Shown here piece after piece: positions 31,280 through 43,288 of a DNA stretch of 64,000 nt. The position numbers and the translations under genes were made by a program. Source of the DNA: Tenebrio molitor. Taxonomy: Eukaryota > Arthropoda > Insecta > Coleoptera > Tenebrionidae. The stretch is from NCBI RefSeq assembly GCF_963966145.1, contig NC_091048.1, positions 1,054,001 to 1,118,000 on the forward strand, written 5' to 3'. How positions within the stretch are numbered: the first letter of the stretch is position 1; the number at the start of each line of letters is the position of its first letter. Under the pieces are notes generated by a model. It was not told the origin of the DNA. It did not search any database and was given only the letters and a program-made list of their open reading frames with translations.

Positions 31280-34200
31280 TGTGATGAACGCGGTATTTAT
31301 ACATTTTATTTTATTACCATCGCGGAAATTATTCACCTTAAATTCAACAAAGTCAAATTTGTCTTAACGATCTCCAAATTGTTTCTGTGCAATTTATGCA
31401 TTCCATTTATTTCCATTTTTAAATACACACATGTTTTGTAAGTGTCAGAATGTTGAGAAAAACAGAGCCGTTCCCACGAAGGGTTTCCTGGAATGTAAGA
31501 CCGTTGCAAATCGCAAGATTAACTTCTTTAGTTTCTTTCAAAAGGCCATGTGGTATTTCTCCAAGTTATCAGGGTGGCGAGACGCCCACCACACTCGACC
31601 AGTCGACCAAGCAAGGCATTCATTTGCATACGAAAGGATAAATTATTTAATTGTTGTTTAAAAATTGATGGAAATAGAGATATAACGATAAATAAATTAA
31701 TACATCCGTTTAGAAAGGAGTCGCCGGGTATTTTGAGTGACACAAACAAAATTTAACTAGGATTAACAATGTTGATAATAATTCAATTCGTCTGAGTTTG
31801 GTCGTAAATGAAGTTTCATTTAAATTTCTCATAAGATGTTTACATTAAATAGGAAGCTTTGTTCGGGGTTGCTGAATCCATATAGTAAAAATTGTTAATT
31901 AGTTTAAATCCTGGTAAATCGGTCAAATCGTTTAAAATATTCACAATTGAATTGGTCCACTAGAATTTGGTGTCTGCGATTTAGATTTTAAACACAGCGT
32001 CGCCAGCCAAGGGTGGTCCGTTTTGTTAAGGTGGCGAGAGACGCGTTACAGATCGAGACTTTTAAGTAAGATATCGGATTACACTTGCACGTGTGGTCAG
32101 TTGTGGGAAAATTTAGCAAAATTAATAAATTCTTGTTTAAACAAAGTCAAGTCACAAACCCACTATTTTAGAAAGACGCGCTGTGTTTTTCTGAACATTT
32201 TGATATCCAATTTAACCCTAATTTAAGCTGGTGTAATCGTAATTCTGATGTACAAACCAATTTTCCTTATCTAATTATTGTAAGCAAATCTTGCACCGTA
32301 CGATTACTGCCCATTTACTAACATAGTTTTACAAGGGAAGTAGGTAGAAATTTCTGTAAGAAAAGCGTAGAAAATCGTGAAAATGTAAAAATAGTACCGC
32401 TGTAGTACTGGGGGCGACATCTAACAAGGGGTAGTACTACGAAATTTACAGTTTTCTTACGCCTTTCTTCCATATGCTTTCCGTAAATTTAAACAAACAA
32501 AATTTGTTGTTACATTCATTAACCATCTTCAGTTCAACAATTAGTTGCAGACAGAACAACAACCAATTTTGGAGTTTAATTTCTCTTTCAGCGTAATTGG
32601 GGTTGATTCGCTATCGTTACTATGTTGTATTATATTGTCCAATGGACAAACAAATTGTATGTTTAATAATGTTGATATTGCGAATCGAAAAACCACCCTA
32701 ACTAGGAAATAATAATATTTTTAAGCGAGTTAAACGAGGTTTGATCGAATGCCCATGCGTCGTAAGAGTCAAATTTGCATAATTCCACACATGTGGAAAA
32801 TGAGTAACAAGGGAAGGGGGGTAGGCGAGTTAGCGTCCCCTATTTAAAGTTTTGGCACATTTGTCTTGAGGATTCGATTTTTGACTGTCTTTCGAGCTAG
32901 TCGATATCCGTGTGTCTGCCTTTGCGATTTTGTTTAAATTTTCCAAGTTTAAACTATATTTGTATTAAATCACTTTAGCTTCGTTTAGAGTGCCGAGTGC
33001 TAATAAATAAGTTAGTGCCAGTTCCAACAACAGGTGCCGACGAGCAACCAGGGTGTTAAACTTTCTAGGTAAGCCCGAGAAAGGGTTATATTATTTTGAT
33101 TAATTAACTCTATGTCAAAATTTACTTGTTTTTCGTTGAAATTATTTTATCAGTCATTCACCATGGAATATTTAATTTCAATTTATTCAACAATTTGAAA
33201 TAATCAAAATCCAAATTTAAAATATTTTTTTTCCAAGTTTCGAGTTATTTGAAGTAAAAGTTTAAAGCTAGAGGTAGCCAGCAACAAATGATGCTATTTC
33301 CGATGGAAAGGGGCCGCAACACTTTGGTTGTCGGATTACTTAAATTACAAATTTAACTTATCTGATCCTTTTATTCAACATTTTTTATATTAAATTCTTT
33401 ACTCTAAATTTGAGTGTAACCACCAGTCAGGGACTTTGAAACTTAACAGTCAATTACTAATTTATAACTAAATCGTTCCTGAATTTTCTCAACTGGTGCC
33501 CGCAAATCAGATCGAAATTTCTAGTTATAAACTTTAGGGAGATAGAATAATTGGTTGCATATTCAATATAGGGTAGAGTAGGGCTATTTCTCTCCCGCGT
33601 CGTGTTTAGGCGACCAAGCAAAATTATTGTTTTGCACCAATTGCACCTGAAATTATAGGCGCGTTTGTCGGCCATCAACGATGAGGAGAGTCGTGGTTCC
33701 CGGGGACCCTCTTCTTCAACTTTACTAGGTCTAAGACACGGTGTCAGGTCGTAGTTTCCGACCGTGGACTTAGAATGGGCGTCGTAATTCCCGCTCCAAC
33801 GACATGTACTATGTATGTGTGGGCTACCACGAGGACAAACGCGACAAAATAACCATCCCGGTTACCTGTAATAAACTGGTGTCGCGTACGACAAAGTTCT
33901 GTACAAGTCTTTGTCGAAGCTCGTGGACGAAATTTGTGAGAGAAATGACGACTACAGTCATTCAGATTGATTTGCGAGGACTTGTATATCCGGGTTTTAT
34001 TCGGAAGTTGTAATTGGTGTTTAAGCACCGGGCTTTTACCGGAAGCGGTATTTCGGCAGTAGGGCGTAATAGTTAAATGCGATGCACTTATCAAATGCCG
34101 CGAGCATGTTATCTTCCGACTCTGGTACAAGTCTAACTCAGTGCACTCGATATTAAATGTTGCTTGGGTGATATAAGTCCGAACAAGTTACCTGAAGGTT

Positions 34201-34787
34201 AGGTTAGATTTGCCGTACGTAAATAGGGTTGCATAAAAATGGGGGTTACAGCAAAATCAAACTTTTCAAATCTAAATTGGATAACATAAAATCTCATCAG
34301 GTGAAGACTGACGCCTCAATCCTTTGTTTAAATTCACGATCACCATTACAAAGAAAGTCTCTTACGAATTTGCTTACAAACATAACCTAAACAATAACTT
34401 TAACACAGGGCAAAATTTGATCAAACCCGCAGAACTCATCCATTTTGTAAACAAGGCTTCGAAATATTTTGTAATAAAATAATTGTGGGGAAACTTGTGT
34501 TTAAATCTCTTCCTCCATGCGTTTTGACACTACTTTGTCTCCGAATTTGTGTTACGACTACTGAGTATTGCCTAATAGGCCTTAAGATAAAACACCATCA
34601 TCACTATAAAGGTGACTATCGACGAAAAATAAACACAACGTAGGTAAGTGAAAATAATAAGTATAAAGGGTTACTAGACGAGCCAAATAGATTAGTATAT
34701 CAAATTGAGAGTTTAAAAGATAAATTAACAGTTAAAAATGTAAAAATTTACGACATCATCACGATCAAAATGGACGGTCTCACTACA
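31280..34787 (+). repeat. 5' LTR (3508 bp)
   Basis: Begins TGTGATGAACGCGG and ends CTCACTACA. All sampled blocks are identical to the 3' LTR at an offset of 8501 bp. A TATTTAAA at 32841 and AATAAA at 33002 suggest U3 of about 1.6 kb, R of about 0.15 kb and U5 of about 1.8 kb. LTRs of this length are unusual for gypsy elements. Small open frames inside occur identically in both LTRs but start at non-ATG codons or show no domain, so I do not call them genes. Confidence 0.95.
32841..33007 (+). promoter_or_regulatory. Probable LTR core promoter and poly(A) signal
   Basis: TATTTAAA at 32841-32848 lies at the end of a GC-richer patch. Transcription would begin near 32870. AATAAA at 33002-33007 is about 130 nt downstream, so R would span roughly 32870-33020. 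The same arrangement recurs at +8501 in the 3' LTR. Positions are inferred from motif spacing only. Confidence 0.4.
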
Positions 34788-34798
34788 GTCAAAATTTT

Positions 34799-34816
34799 TG
34801 GTGCCGTGACCAGGAT
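34799..34816 (+). other. Primer binding site, fits tRNA-His
   Basis: TGGTGCCGTGACCAGGAT begins 11 nt past the LTR. Its complement ends ...CACGGCACCA, which matches the 3' end of animal tRNA-His as I remember it (acceptor stem GCCGTG/CACGGC, discriminator A, CCA). Confidence 0.7.
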
Positions 34817-34940
34817 ACAAAGTCATAAAGTGTCATTTCCGAGGGGAAAATTTGTCTAAAAAAGATGCTGCTGTGTTATTAAATTTTCTAGGACTCCCCT
34901 AATTTACTCGGTTCGATACCCGAAATTAAAGGTTGTCGAC

Positions 34941-36152
34941 ATGGAAAAGAACAACATGCACTCAGGGAACGCCGGAGCGTCATCGGAGGAAATGCCAGCG
35001 TGGTTTATGCGCTGGTTGAATGCTCAACAGCCAGCTTTTGCGATGCCATCGCCGCCGCCATCGACCCAGCAACCACTTGCTGTTGCACCGACGGGGCCGA
35101 GTACTAGCGTCACCACCAACAACGAGGGATGGCAGATAACAACCATGCCAAGCGACCAGCTGTCATTTTCGACACCTGATTCTCTTGCCAGCCCAGCCAT
35201 GCAGGAAACGGAGAGTCCTACGACGTCCACAGGAACCGGAGTCGGGATGGCGGCGCCTCCACCAATTTCCGCACCGACTGACAACCTGGCCGCGCTTTCC
35301 GGGGTACTCCGGAATCTCTTAGAGCGACCACTCCCAGCGCCGGAGCGGCCGTCGTTCGAAGGATTGAGGCGCCAAAACCCCATGAAATTCCTACGGGCGG
35401 TAGAGGAATACGGACACTCTTTCGGGCTCAACTCACCACGACTTTTGGGAGTCGCGGTCGACTGCCTGAAAGGTAACGCGAAGCACTGGACCGGGATTTA
35501 CAGGGACAACTGGCGGACCTACGAGGATTTTAAAAGGGACTTCCTAAAGACTTATTGGTCGGCTCAACGGCAAAGGGATATTCGCTTTCAGATTTCCACA
35601 GGGCGTTACGATGAGACCAAGGGGACAATGTTGTCGCACTTCGCCTACTTCGTAGATATGGCGAAGATGTTGACGACGCCTCTGTCTGAGGAAGTACTGT
35701 TAGATGAACTAATTCGGCACTTTCCAGACAACGTCCAGTCCTTGTGGATTTTACAGAAAATCAGTAACATCGCCGAAGCCGCTGAATTCCTGTCAGGTCA
35801 GGAGATTCCGGGACAGAATCCGGGTTTTAGGGACAGCGCCTCCGGAGACAAGGGCCGTGCAACAACCCAGCGACATCACACCGACCAGGGGCAGAAGCGT
35901 CCGAGGCCGAACGACAGCCGTTTCAACGTGACGGGACCACCGGTTCCGGTTAGCCGTGACGGTGAAAAGCGGACTCCCGGAAACCCAGGACACCCGACGT
36001 CGTCGAACCGATTTTTCTCGGATAAATTCCAACGACGTCCGGGAAACAACCAGTGGCGTAACAGCCACCACCAGAACGGGAGGCCGCATGGCGATGCTTC
36101 GCGGGGCTCCAAGGATTCGGGAAACGGGGGCGGAGTACAGAACGGGGCCTAA
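34941..36152 (+). CDS. gag: Gag-like structural protein
   Basis: 403 codons from ATG 34941 to TAA 36150-36152. Residues 1-120 are Pro/Ser/Thr-rich. About 130-290 look like a retrotransposon capsid region (FEGLRRQNPMKFLRAVEEY; CLKGNAKHWTGIYRDNWRTY; FKRDFLKTYWSAQRQRDIRF), which would form the particle shell. The C-terminal 110 residues are Arg/Asn/Gly/His-rich and basic. No Cys-x2-Cys-x4-His-x4-Cys zinc knuckle is present, so RNA binding may rest on this basic tail. The GC-richer codon use contrasts with the AT-rich LTR. Confidence 0.85.
   Translation: MEKNNMHSGNAGASSEEMPAWFMRWLNAQQPAFAMPSPPPSTQQPLAVAPTGPSTSVTTNNEGWQITTMPSDQLSFSTPDSLASPAMQETESPTTSTGTGVGMAAPPPISAPTDNLAALSGVLRNLLERPLPAPERPSFEGLRRQNPMKFLRAVEEYGHSFGLNSPRLLGVAVDCLKGNAKHWTGIYRDNWRTYEDFKRDFLKTYWSAQRQRDIRFQISTGRYDETKGTMLSHFAYFVDMAKMLTTPLSEEVLLDELIRHFPDNVQSLWILQKISNIAEAAEFLSGQEIPGQNPGFRDSASGDKGRATTQRHHTDQGQKRPRPNDSRFNVTGPPVPVSRDGEKRTPGNPGHPTSSNRFFSDKFQRRPGNNQWRNSHHQNGRPHGDASRGSKDSGNGGGVQNGA
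36119..36125 (+). promoter_or_regulatory. Candidate -1 ribosomal frameshift site between gag and pol
   Basis: GGGAAAC in register G-GGA-AAC with the gag frame, a classic X-XXY-YYZ slippery heptamer, 27 nt before the gag stop. The pol frame is -1 relative to gag and has no stop between here and its recognisable domains. The sequence just after is very G-rich, which could support a stimulatory structure; I could not fold it. Confidence 0.65.
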
Positions 36153-39100
36153 AGTACTCCCGACAACGTAACGGCCCAGGAAGCGACCGGAACCAGCAAG
36201 TGCGTTCGGGGGAAAAACGGAAACGTTCTTCTTCGCCGCACAAAAGCACAGGAACACTTGATGTTCGACCGCGAGCATCACAGGTAATAACAAACGTTTG
36301 TTCCTTAATTAAATCAGCTGTCGTAGGGAACCGCACAAATAAACAAAGGGTTGTACCGGAGATTGACATCCACATCGCGCAACATTCGACCGTGGCTTTA
36401 TTGGACACCGGAAGTGAAGTCAGCTGTATCTCGGAAGAAGTTTGGGCCAACTTAACGTCGACAGGAAGGAAGCCACCTACACTACCAGTCACTTCGATCC
36501 ACCTTCGCGGAGCCATCGGACAACGGAGTTGCCAGGTCGTCATCCAATGTTACCTGGAAATCATCATCGAGGAACACGCTTATCCCGTCGTCGCACTAGT
36601 CGTGAAGAACTTAATCAAACCTGCCATTCTGGGAGCTGACTGGCTACACGAACAACGGGCCGTCATTGACTTCGACGACAACCAAGTAATTTTGAAAGGA
36701 GAAACGGGCAACCACAGTTTTTCTTTCAAGAAAACTGTCGAAGTATCACCTGAACCAGAGGATTATGTGGAAGAACTTGTGGGACACGTCGAGATCCGCA
36801 AACCAACGACTACAAATCGGGTCAACGAAGAACATCTAGAGCCACTCAGCGCCCTCCAAGCAAAAGTTGATCCACTCACAATTCCCGACGCTGCGAAGAC
36901 CAAATTGATACACCTGCTGCAACGTTACAGGTGCGTCTTTAGCCCTCGCCCAGGACTGACCCACAAATACACACACGAGATCAAACTACATGACAAGACG
37001 CCATTCTTGAAGAGGCCGTATCCAGTCCCGTTCGCTCTTCGTCCTGCCGTTGACGTGACAATTCAGGAAATGTTAGACTTGGGTGTCATAAAACGGGAAG
37101 CGTCGCCGTATGCAAGTCCAATGACGGTAGTAAAGAAGAAAGATGGATCAGTTAGAATTTGTCTGGACGCCAGGATGATTAATTCGAAAATGATTGCTGA
37201 TTGCGAATCACCACCCGCAACGGACGAATTATTACGTCAATTCCATGGGGTTCGATTCATGTCCACCATCGATTTAAGATCTTCATATTGGCAAATTCCT
37301 TTATCGCCGGAAAGCCGACAATACACTGCATTTCTGTACAACGGACGAAGTTACACCTACCAAGTCTTGCCGTTTGGACTCAAGACTGCCGTGGGTTCAT
37401 TCAGCCGTGCAATGGACGTAGTTTTGGGCACCGAAGTTCGCGAATTTGTCGTGAATTATATCGACGACTTACTAGTGGCTTCCGAAACCTTGGACGACCA
37501 CTTAGAACATCTTCGACGAGTATTTGAAAAATTGAGGCAGGCCAACATGACGATAAACCTTGAAAAGTCAAACTTCATTCAAAAGGAAGTGAAATTTCTG
37601 GGACACATTCTCACAATCGACGGCATCAAGGCAGATCCAGAAAAGGTCAGCGCCATCCGGAGTTTTCCGGTCCCACAGAAAACTAAACACTTACGCGCAT
37701 TCCTGGGACTGTGCAATTTCTACCGGAAATTTTGTGCTCGATACAGTGCAGCTACACAGGACCTCAACAAACTCCTGCGAAAGGGTGAAAGATGGAGATG
37801 GGGACGCAACGAACAGGAAGCGTTTGACCGGGTGAAGAATTTGTTTCTCGAAGCAGTGTTGTTACGTTACCCCGACCAGAGGAAAATGTTCTACGTTCAA
37901 ACCGACAGTTCTGGCTATGGATTGGGGGCGGAACTTTATCAAATCCAAGAAGACGGGTCACGGGGTGTGATCGCGTTTGCAAGTCGTTCCTTGAAAGGAC
38001 CGGAGCTGAACTACACAACTACGGAAAAGGAATTACTGGGAGTCATCTTTGCATTGCACAAGTTCCGCATTTACATTCAAGCCACGAAAATCATCATTCG
38101 GACCGATCATCAAGCGTTGAAATTCCTGAGTCGTTGCCGATTACTCAGTGAACGCCTAACTCGATGGACGTTGCTCTTAGGACAATATGACTACGAAATC
38201 GAGTTAGTGAAGGGAAAGGATAATGTAGTTGCCGATATTCTTTCACGATATCCATCTGACGGTGAAGCCAGTTATGAATATCCACGTGAACAACCAATTG
38301 TCGCAATGTTTGAAGTCCACGACACACCCGAGATGCTGCAATTGATGTCCGACCTTCAACGACATCAAACCGACGACCCAGTATTGAGACCGATAATCGA
38401 AAGTAAACGATCCGGCGGAGCTGCCCCAGATTCGAGGACTCAACGGGTTTGGTCACAATATAATTTAACAAATAATGTGTTAGTTCACAGGTCACAAAAC
38501 TCGAACGATGACTGCATTGCCGTACCTGAGAGTTTGGTCATCAAACTCGTGGACTACCACCACCAACTCCTGGGGCATTTCGGGTCAACCAAAGTGTACA
38601 ACTCGATGAAGGGAGAATATTATTGGCCGAACATGTACCGTTCCATCAAGAAGCGTCTCCGAAGCTGCGACCTTTGCCAGAAAACAAAATGTTCCAACCG
38701 TCCGAACCAGGGGCCACTAACACCTATCCTGTACGACCATGTTGGGGACTTAGTCTGCGTCGATTTCTACGGGCCATTACCGACCGGACGATTGGGGGCG
38801 TCATACGTATTTGTTGTCATCGACGCCTTCAGCAAATTTCTCAAGCTCTACCCATTGAGAAAAGCCACCGCCAAAGTCGCTGCCAAACGACTCACCGAAA
38901 ATTACGCCGGATACATCAAACCAAAATGCGTATTGAGTGACCATGGCACACAGTTCCTGTCCAGCACCTGGGAGAACAGCCTGAGAGCTGCCGACATACA
39001 GCCAACACTGTCATCGATTCGACATCCAGAGTCAAATCCTAGCGAGCGCGTAATGCGGGAGCTAGGTAGAATTTTCCGAGCCTACTGTCGAGAAAATCAC

Positions 39101-39565
39101 GCCAGTTGGGTCAACCATCTGAACAACATCGAAGACTGCTTGAACTACGTTCCACACATCAGTACCGGATTTTCCCCGTATGAAATTCTGTACGGCAGGA
39201 AACCGCCAAATCCGTTAGATGCCGTTACATCCGGTTTACTTCCGCAACGAGCACCACTCTCCAGAGAAGAAATTCATGCCAAGGTCCGCGAAAACCTACG
39301 ACATCATGCGAACCTGCGTCAACGTAATCAAAAGGGTGAAACTACGATACTAGAACTGGACGATTGGGTTTTGCTGAAGAACAAAGTCACTTCCGACACC
39401 AGAACACAACAATTCGCCAAGTTCATGCCATTGTATCGGGGACCGTACAAAATAATCGCCAAACCGCATCCAAACACGTACCAGATCGCCGATCCAGTGT
39501 CAAACGAAATAAAAGGGGTGTACAACATGACCAACTTGAAATTCTACCACCGACGAGACGAATAA
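36152..39565 (+). CDS. pol: Pol polyprotein: protease, reverse transcriptase, RNase H, integrase
   Basis: Open in the -1 frame relative to gag, ending with TAA at 39563-39565. The first usable start-like codon is GTG at 36200, with no good ATG, so translation as a gag-pol fusion is likely. Counting from that GTG: protease active site DTGS at 69-72 with ILGADWL near 143; reverse transcriptase with STIDLRSSYWQIPL near 355 and catalytic YIDD at 420-423; RNase H with QTDSSGYGLGAEL near 567 and TDHQAL near 635; integrase zinc site with His about 788 and 793 and Cys 823/826; catalytic D855, D914 and E949. All key catalytic residues are present and no frameshift or stop interrupts it. Confidence 0.93.
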   Translation, partial: KYSRQRNGPGSDRNQQVRSGEKRKRSSSPHKSTGTLDVRPRASQVITNVCSLIKSAVVGNRTNKQRVVPEIDIHIAQHSTVALLDTGSEVSCISEEVWANLTSTGRKPPTLPVTSIHLRGAIGQRSCQVVIQCYLEIIIEEHAYPVVALVVKNLIKPAILGADWLHEQRAVIDFDDNQVILKGETGNHSFSFKKTVEVSPEPEDYVEELVGHVEIRKPTTTNRVNEEHLEPLSALQAKVDPLTIPDAAKTKLIHLLQRYRCVFSPRPGLTHKYTHEIKLHDKTPFLKRPYPVPFALRPAVDVTIQEMLDLGVIKREASPYASPMTVVKKKDGSVRICLDARMINSKMIADCESPPATDELLRQFHGVRFMSTIDLRSSYWQIPLSPESRQYTAFLYNGRSYTYQVLPFGLKTAVGSFSRAMDVVLGTEVREFVVNYIDDLLVASETLDDHLEHLRRVFEKLRQANMTINLEKSNFIQKEVKFLGHILTIDGIKADPEKVSAIRSFPVPQKTKHLRAFLGLCNFYRKFCARYSAATQDLNKLLRKGERWRWGRNEQEAFDRVKNLFLEAVLLRYPDQRKMFYVQTDSSGYGLGAELYQIQEDGSRGVIAFASRSLKGPELNYTTTEKELLGVIFALHKFRIYIQATKIIIRTDHQALKFLSRCRLLSERLTRWTLLLGQYDYEIELVKGKDNVVADILSRYPSDGEASYEYPREQPIVAMFEVHDTPEMLQLMSDLQRHQTDDPVLRPIIESKRSGGAAPDSRTQRVWSQYNLTNNVLVHRSQNSNDDCIAVPESLVIKLVDYHHQLLGHFGSTKVYNSMKGEYYWPNMYRSIKKRLRSCDLCQKTKCSNRPNQGPLTPILYDHVGDLVCVDFYGPLPTGRLGASYVFVVIDAFSKFLKLYPLRKATAKVAAKRLTENYAGYIKPKCVLSDHGTQFLSSTWENSLRAADIQPTLSSIRHPESNPSERVMRELGRIFRAYCRENHASWVNHLNNIEDCLNYVPHISTGFSPYEILYGRKPPNPLDAVTSGLLPQRAPLSREEIHAKVRENLRHHANLRQRNQKGETTILELDDWVLLKNKVTSDTRTQQFAKFMPLYRGPYKIIAKPHPNTYQIADPVSNEIKGVYNMTNLKFYHRRDE

Positions 39566-39765
39566 ATCCGCAAGAAGTTCCGACAGCGCTATTCCAGGAC
39601 ACATCCATAGTTCTGAGCACACAGACTCTCCGAAGCGCACCCACCATTCGGGCGCATCCACCATTCTGGCGCATCCACCATTCCGGCGCATCCGCCAGCG
39701 CTACCAGCAACAAGGTGCCGTCTACCTACTACGCGATGTCTTACGCCGCATCTACGAAGCAACGC
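39566..39765 (+). repeat. Tandem ~12-nt repeat between pol and the 3' LTR
   Basis: Four or more degenerate units of the kind GCGCATCCACCATTC (39647-39700), a short minisatellite in the untranslated tail of the element. It opens a frame on the minus strand that reads as a repeated peptide, which I take to be an artefact. Confidence 0.6.
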
Positions 39766-39780
39766 AAGACAGGGGGCGAA
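39766..39780 (+). other. Polypurine tract
   Basis: AGACAGGGGGCGAA directly abuts the 3' LTR start (TGTGATG at 39781), the expected place for plus-strand priming. It is not a perfect purine run. Confidence 0.6.
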
Positions 39781-42700
39781 TGTGATGAACGCGGTATTTA
39801 TACATTTTATTTTATTACCATCGCGGAAATTATTCACCTTAAATTCAACAAAGTCAAATTTGTCTTAACGATCTCCAAATTGTTTCTGTGCAATTTATGC
39901 ATTCCATTTATTTCCATTTTTAAATACACACATGTTTTGTAAGTGTCAGAATGTTGAGAAAAACAGAGCCGTTCCCACGAAGGGTTTCCTGGAATGTAAG
40001 ACCGTTGCAAATCGCAAGATTAACTTCTTTAGTTTCTTTCAAAAGGCCATGTGGTATTTCTCCAAGTTATCAGGGTGGCGAGACGCCCACCACACTCGAC
40101 CAGTCGACCAAGCAAGGCATTCATTTGCATACGAAAGGATAAATTATTTAATTGTTGTTTAAAAATTGATGGAAATAGAGATATAACGATAAATAAATTA
40201 ATACATCCGTTTAGAAAGGAGTCGCCGGGTATTTTGAGTGACACAAACAAAATTTAACTAGGATTAACAATGTTGATAATAATTCAATTCGTCTGAGTTT
40301 GGTCGTAAATGAAGTTTCATTTAAATTTCTCATAAGATGTTTACATTAAATAGGAAGCTTTGTTCGGGGTTGCTGAATCCATATAGTAAAAATTGTTAAT
40401 TAGTTTAAATCCTGGTAAATCGGTCAAATCGTTTAAAATATTCACAATTGAATTGGTCCACTAGAATTTGGTGTCTGCGATTTAGATTTTAAACACAGCG
40501 TCGCCAGCCAAGGGTGGTCCGTTTTGTTAAGGTGGCGAGAGACGCGTTACAGATCGAGACTTTTAAGTAAGATATCGGATTACACTTGCACGTGTGGTCA
40601 GTTGTGGGAAAATTTAGCAAAATTAATAAATTCTTGTTTAAACAAAGTCAAGTCACAAACCCACTATTTTAGAAAGACGCGCTGTGTTTTTCTGAACATT
40701 TTGATATCCAATTTAACCCTAATTTAAGCTGGTGTAATCGTAATTCTGATGTACAAACCAATTTTCCTTATCTAATTATTGTAAGCAAATCTTGCACCGT
40801 ACGATTACTGCCCATTTACTAACATAGTTTTACAAGGGAAGTAGGTAGAAATTTCTGTAAGAAAAGCGTAGAAAATCGTGAAAATGTAAAAATAGTACCG
40901 CTGTAGTACTGGGGGCGACATCTAACAAGGGGTAGTACTACGAAATTTACAGTTTTCTTACGCCTTTCTTCCATATGCTTTCCGTAAATTTAAACAAACA
41001 AAATTTGTTGTTACATTCATTAACCATCTTCAGTTCAACAATTAGTTGCAGACAGAACAACAACCAATTTTGGAGTTTAATTTCTCTTTCAGCGTAATTG
41101 GGGTTGATTCGCTATCGTTACTATGTTGTATTATATTGTCCAATGGACAAACAAATTGTATGTTTAATAATGTTGATATTGCGAATCGAAAAACCACCCT
41201 AACTAGGAAATAATAATATTTTTAAGCGAGTTAAACGAGGTTTGATCGAATGCCCATGCGTCGTAAGAGTCAAATTTGCATAATTCCACACATGTGGAAA
41301 ATGAGTAACAAGGGAAGGGGGGTAGGCGAGTTAGCGTCCCCTATTTAAAGTTTTGGCACATTTGTCTTGAGGATTCGATTTTTGACTGTCTTTCGAGCTA
41401 GTCGATATCCGTGTGTCTGCCTTTGCGATTTTGTTTAAATTTTCCAAGTTTAAACTATATTTGTATTAAATCACTTTAGCTTCGTTTAGAGTGCCGAGTG
41501 CTAATAAATAAGTTAGTGCCAGTTCCAACAACAGGTGCCGACGAGCAACCAGGGTGTTAAACTTTCTAGGTAAGCCCGAGAAAGGGTTATATTATTTTGA
41601 TTAATTAACTCTATGTCAAAATTTACTTGTTTTTCGTTGAAATTATTTTATCAGTCATTCACCATGGAATATTTAATTTCAATTTATTCAACAATTTGAA
41701 ATAATCAAAATCCAAATTTAAAATATTTTTTTTCCAAGTTTCGAGTTATTTGAAGTAAAAGTTTAAAGCTAGAGGTAGCCAGCAACAAATGATGCTATTT
41801 CCGATGGAAAGGGGCCGCAACACTTTGGTTGTCGGATTACTTAAATTACAAATTTAACTTATCTGATCCTTTTATTCAACATTTTTTATATTAAATTCTT
41901 TACTCTAAATTTGAGTGTAACCACCAGTCAGGGACTTTGAAACTTAACAGTCAATTACTAATTTATAACTAAATCGTTCCTGAATTTTCTCAACTGGTGC
42001 CCGCAAATCAGATCGAAATTTCTAGTTATAAACTTTAGGGAGATAGAATAATTGGTTGCATATTCAATATAGGGTAGAGTAGGGCTATTTCTCTCCCGCG
42101 TCGTGTTTAGGCGACCAAGCAAAATTATTGTTTTGCACCAATTGCACCTGAAATTATAGGCGCGTTTGTCGGCCATCAACGATGAGGAGAGTCGTGGTTC
42201 CCGGGGACCCTCTTCTTCAACTTTACTAGGTCTAAGACACGGTGTCAGGTCGTAGTTTCCGACCGTGGACTTAGAATGGGCGTCGTAATTCCCGCTCCAA
42301 CGACATGTACTATGTATGTGTGGGCTACCACGAGGACAAACGCGACAAAATAACCATCCCGGTTACCTGTAATAAACTGGTGTCGCGTACGACAAAGTTC
42401 TGTACAAGTCTTTGTCGAAGCTCGTGGACGAAATTTGTGAGAGAAATGACGACTACAGTCATTCAGATTGATTTGCGAGGACTTGTATATCCGGGTTTTA
42501 TTCGGAAGTTGTAATTGGTGTTTAAGCACCGGGCTTTTACCGGAAGCGGTATTTCGGCAGTAGGGCGTAATAGTTAAATGCGATGCACTTATCAAATGCC
42601 GCGAGCATGTTATCTTCCGACTCTGGTACAAGTCTAACTCAGTGCACTCGATATTAAATGTTGCTTGGGTGATATAAGTCCGAACAAGTTACCTGAAGGT

Positions 42701-43288
42701 TAGGTTAGATTTGCCGTACGTAAATAGGGTTGCATAAAAATGGGGGTTACAGCAAAATCAAACTTTTCAAATCTAAATTGGATAACATAAAATCTCATCA
42801 GGTGAAGACTGACGCCTCAATCCTTTGTTTAAATTCACGATCACCATTACAAAGAAAGTCTCTTACGAATTTGCTTACAAACATAACCTAAACAATAACT
42901 TTAACACAGGGCAAAATTTGATCAAACCCGCAGAACTCATCCATTTTGTAAACAAGGCTTCGAAATATTTTGTAATAAAATAATTGTGGGGAAACTTGTG
43001 TTTAAATCTCTTCCTCCATGCGTTTTGACACTACTTTGTCTCCGAATTTGTGTTACGACTACTGAGTATTGCCTAATAGGCCTTAAGATAAAACACCATC
43101 ATCACTATAAAGGTGACTATCGACGAAAAATAAACACAACGTAGGTAAGTGAAAATAATAAGTATAAAGGGTTACTAGACGAGCCAAATAGATTAGTATA
43201 TCAAATTGAGAGTTTAAAAGATAAATTAACAGTTAAAAATGTAAAAATTTACGACATCATCACGATCAAAATGGACGGTCTCACTACA
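39781..43288 (+). repeat. 3' LTR (3508 bp)
   Basis: Direct copy of 31280-34787. Every block I compared is identical, including all the small reading frames. It ends CTCACTACA before the GTAC target duplication. Confidence 0.95.

Noticed and set aside
33744..34130. 128-codon minus-strand frame in the 5' LTR (and its copy at 42245-42631)
   Set aside because: It begins at a TTG codon and has no domain. It is identical in both LTRs only because the LTRs are identical.
39423..39837. Minus-strand frames with a repeated Gly-Gly-Cys/Trp-Trp peptide
   Set aside because: Produced by the GCGCATCCACCATTC tandem repeat in the untranslated end of the retrotransposon.
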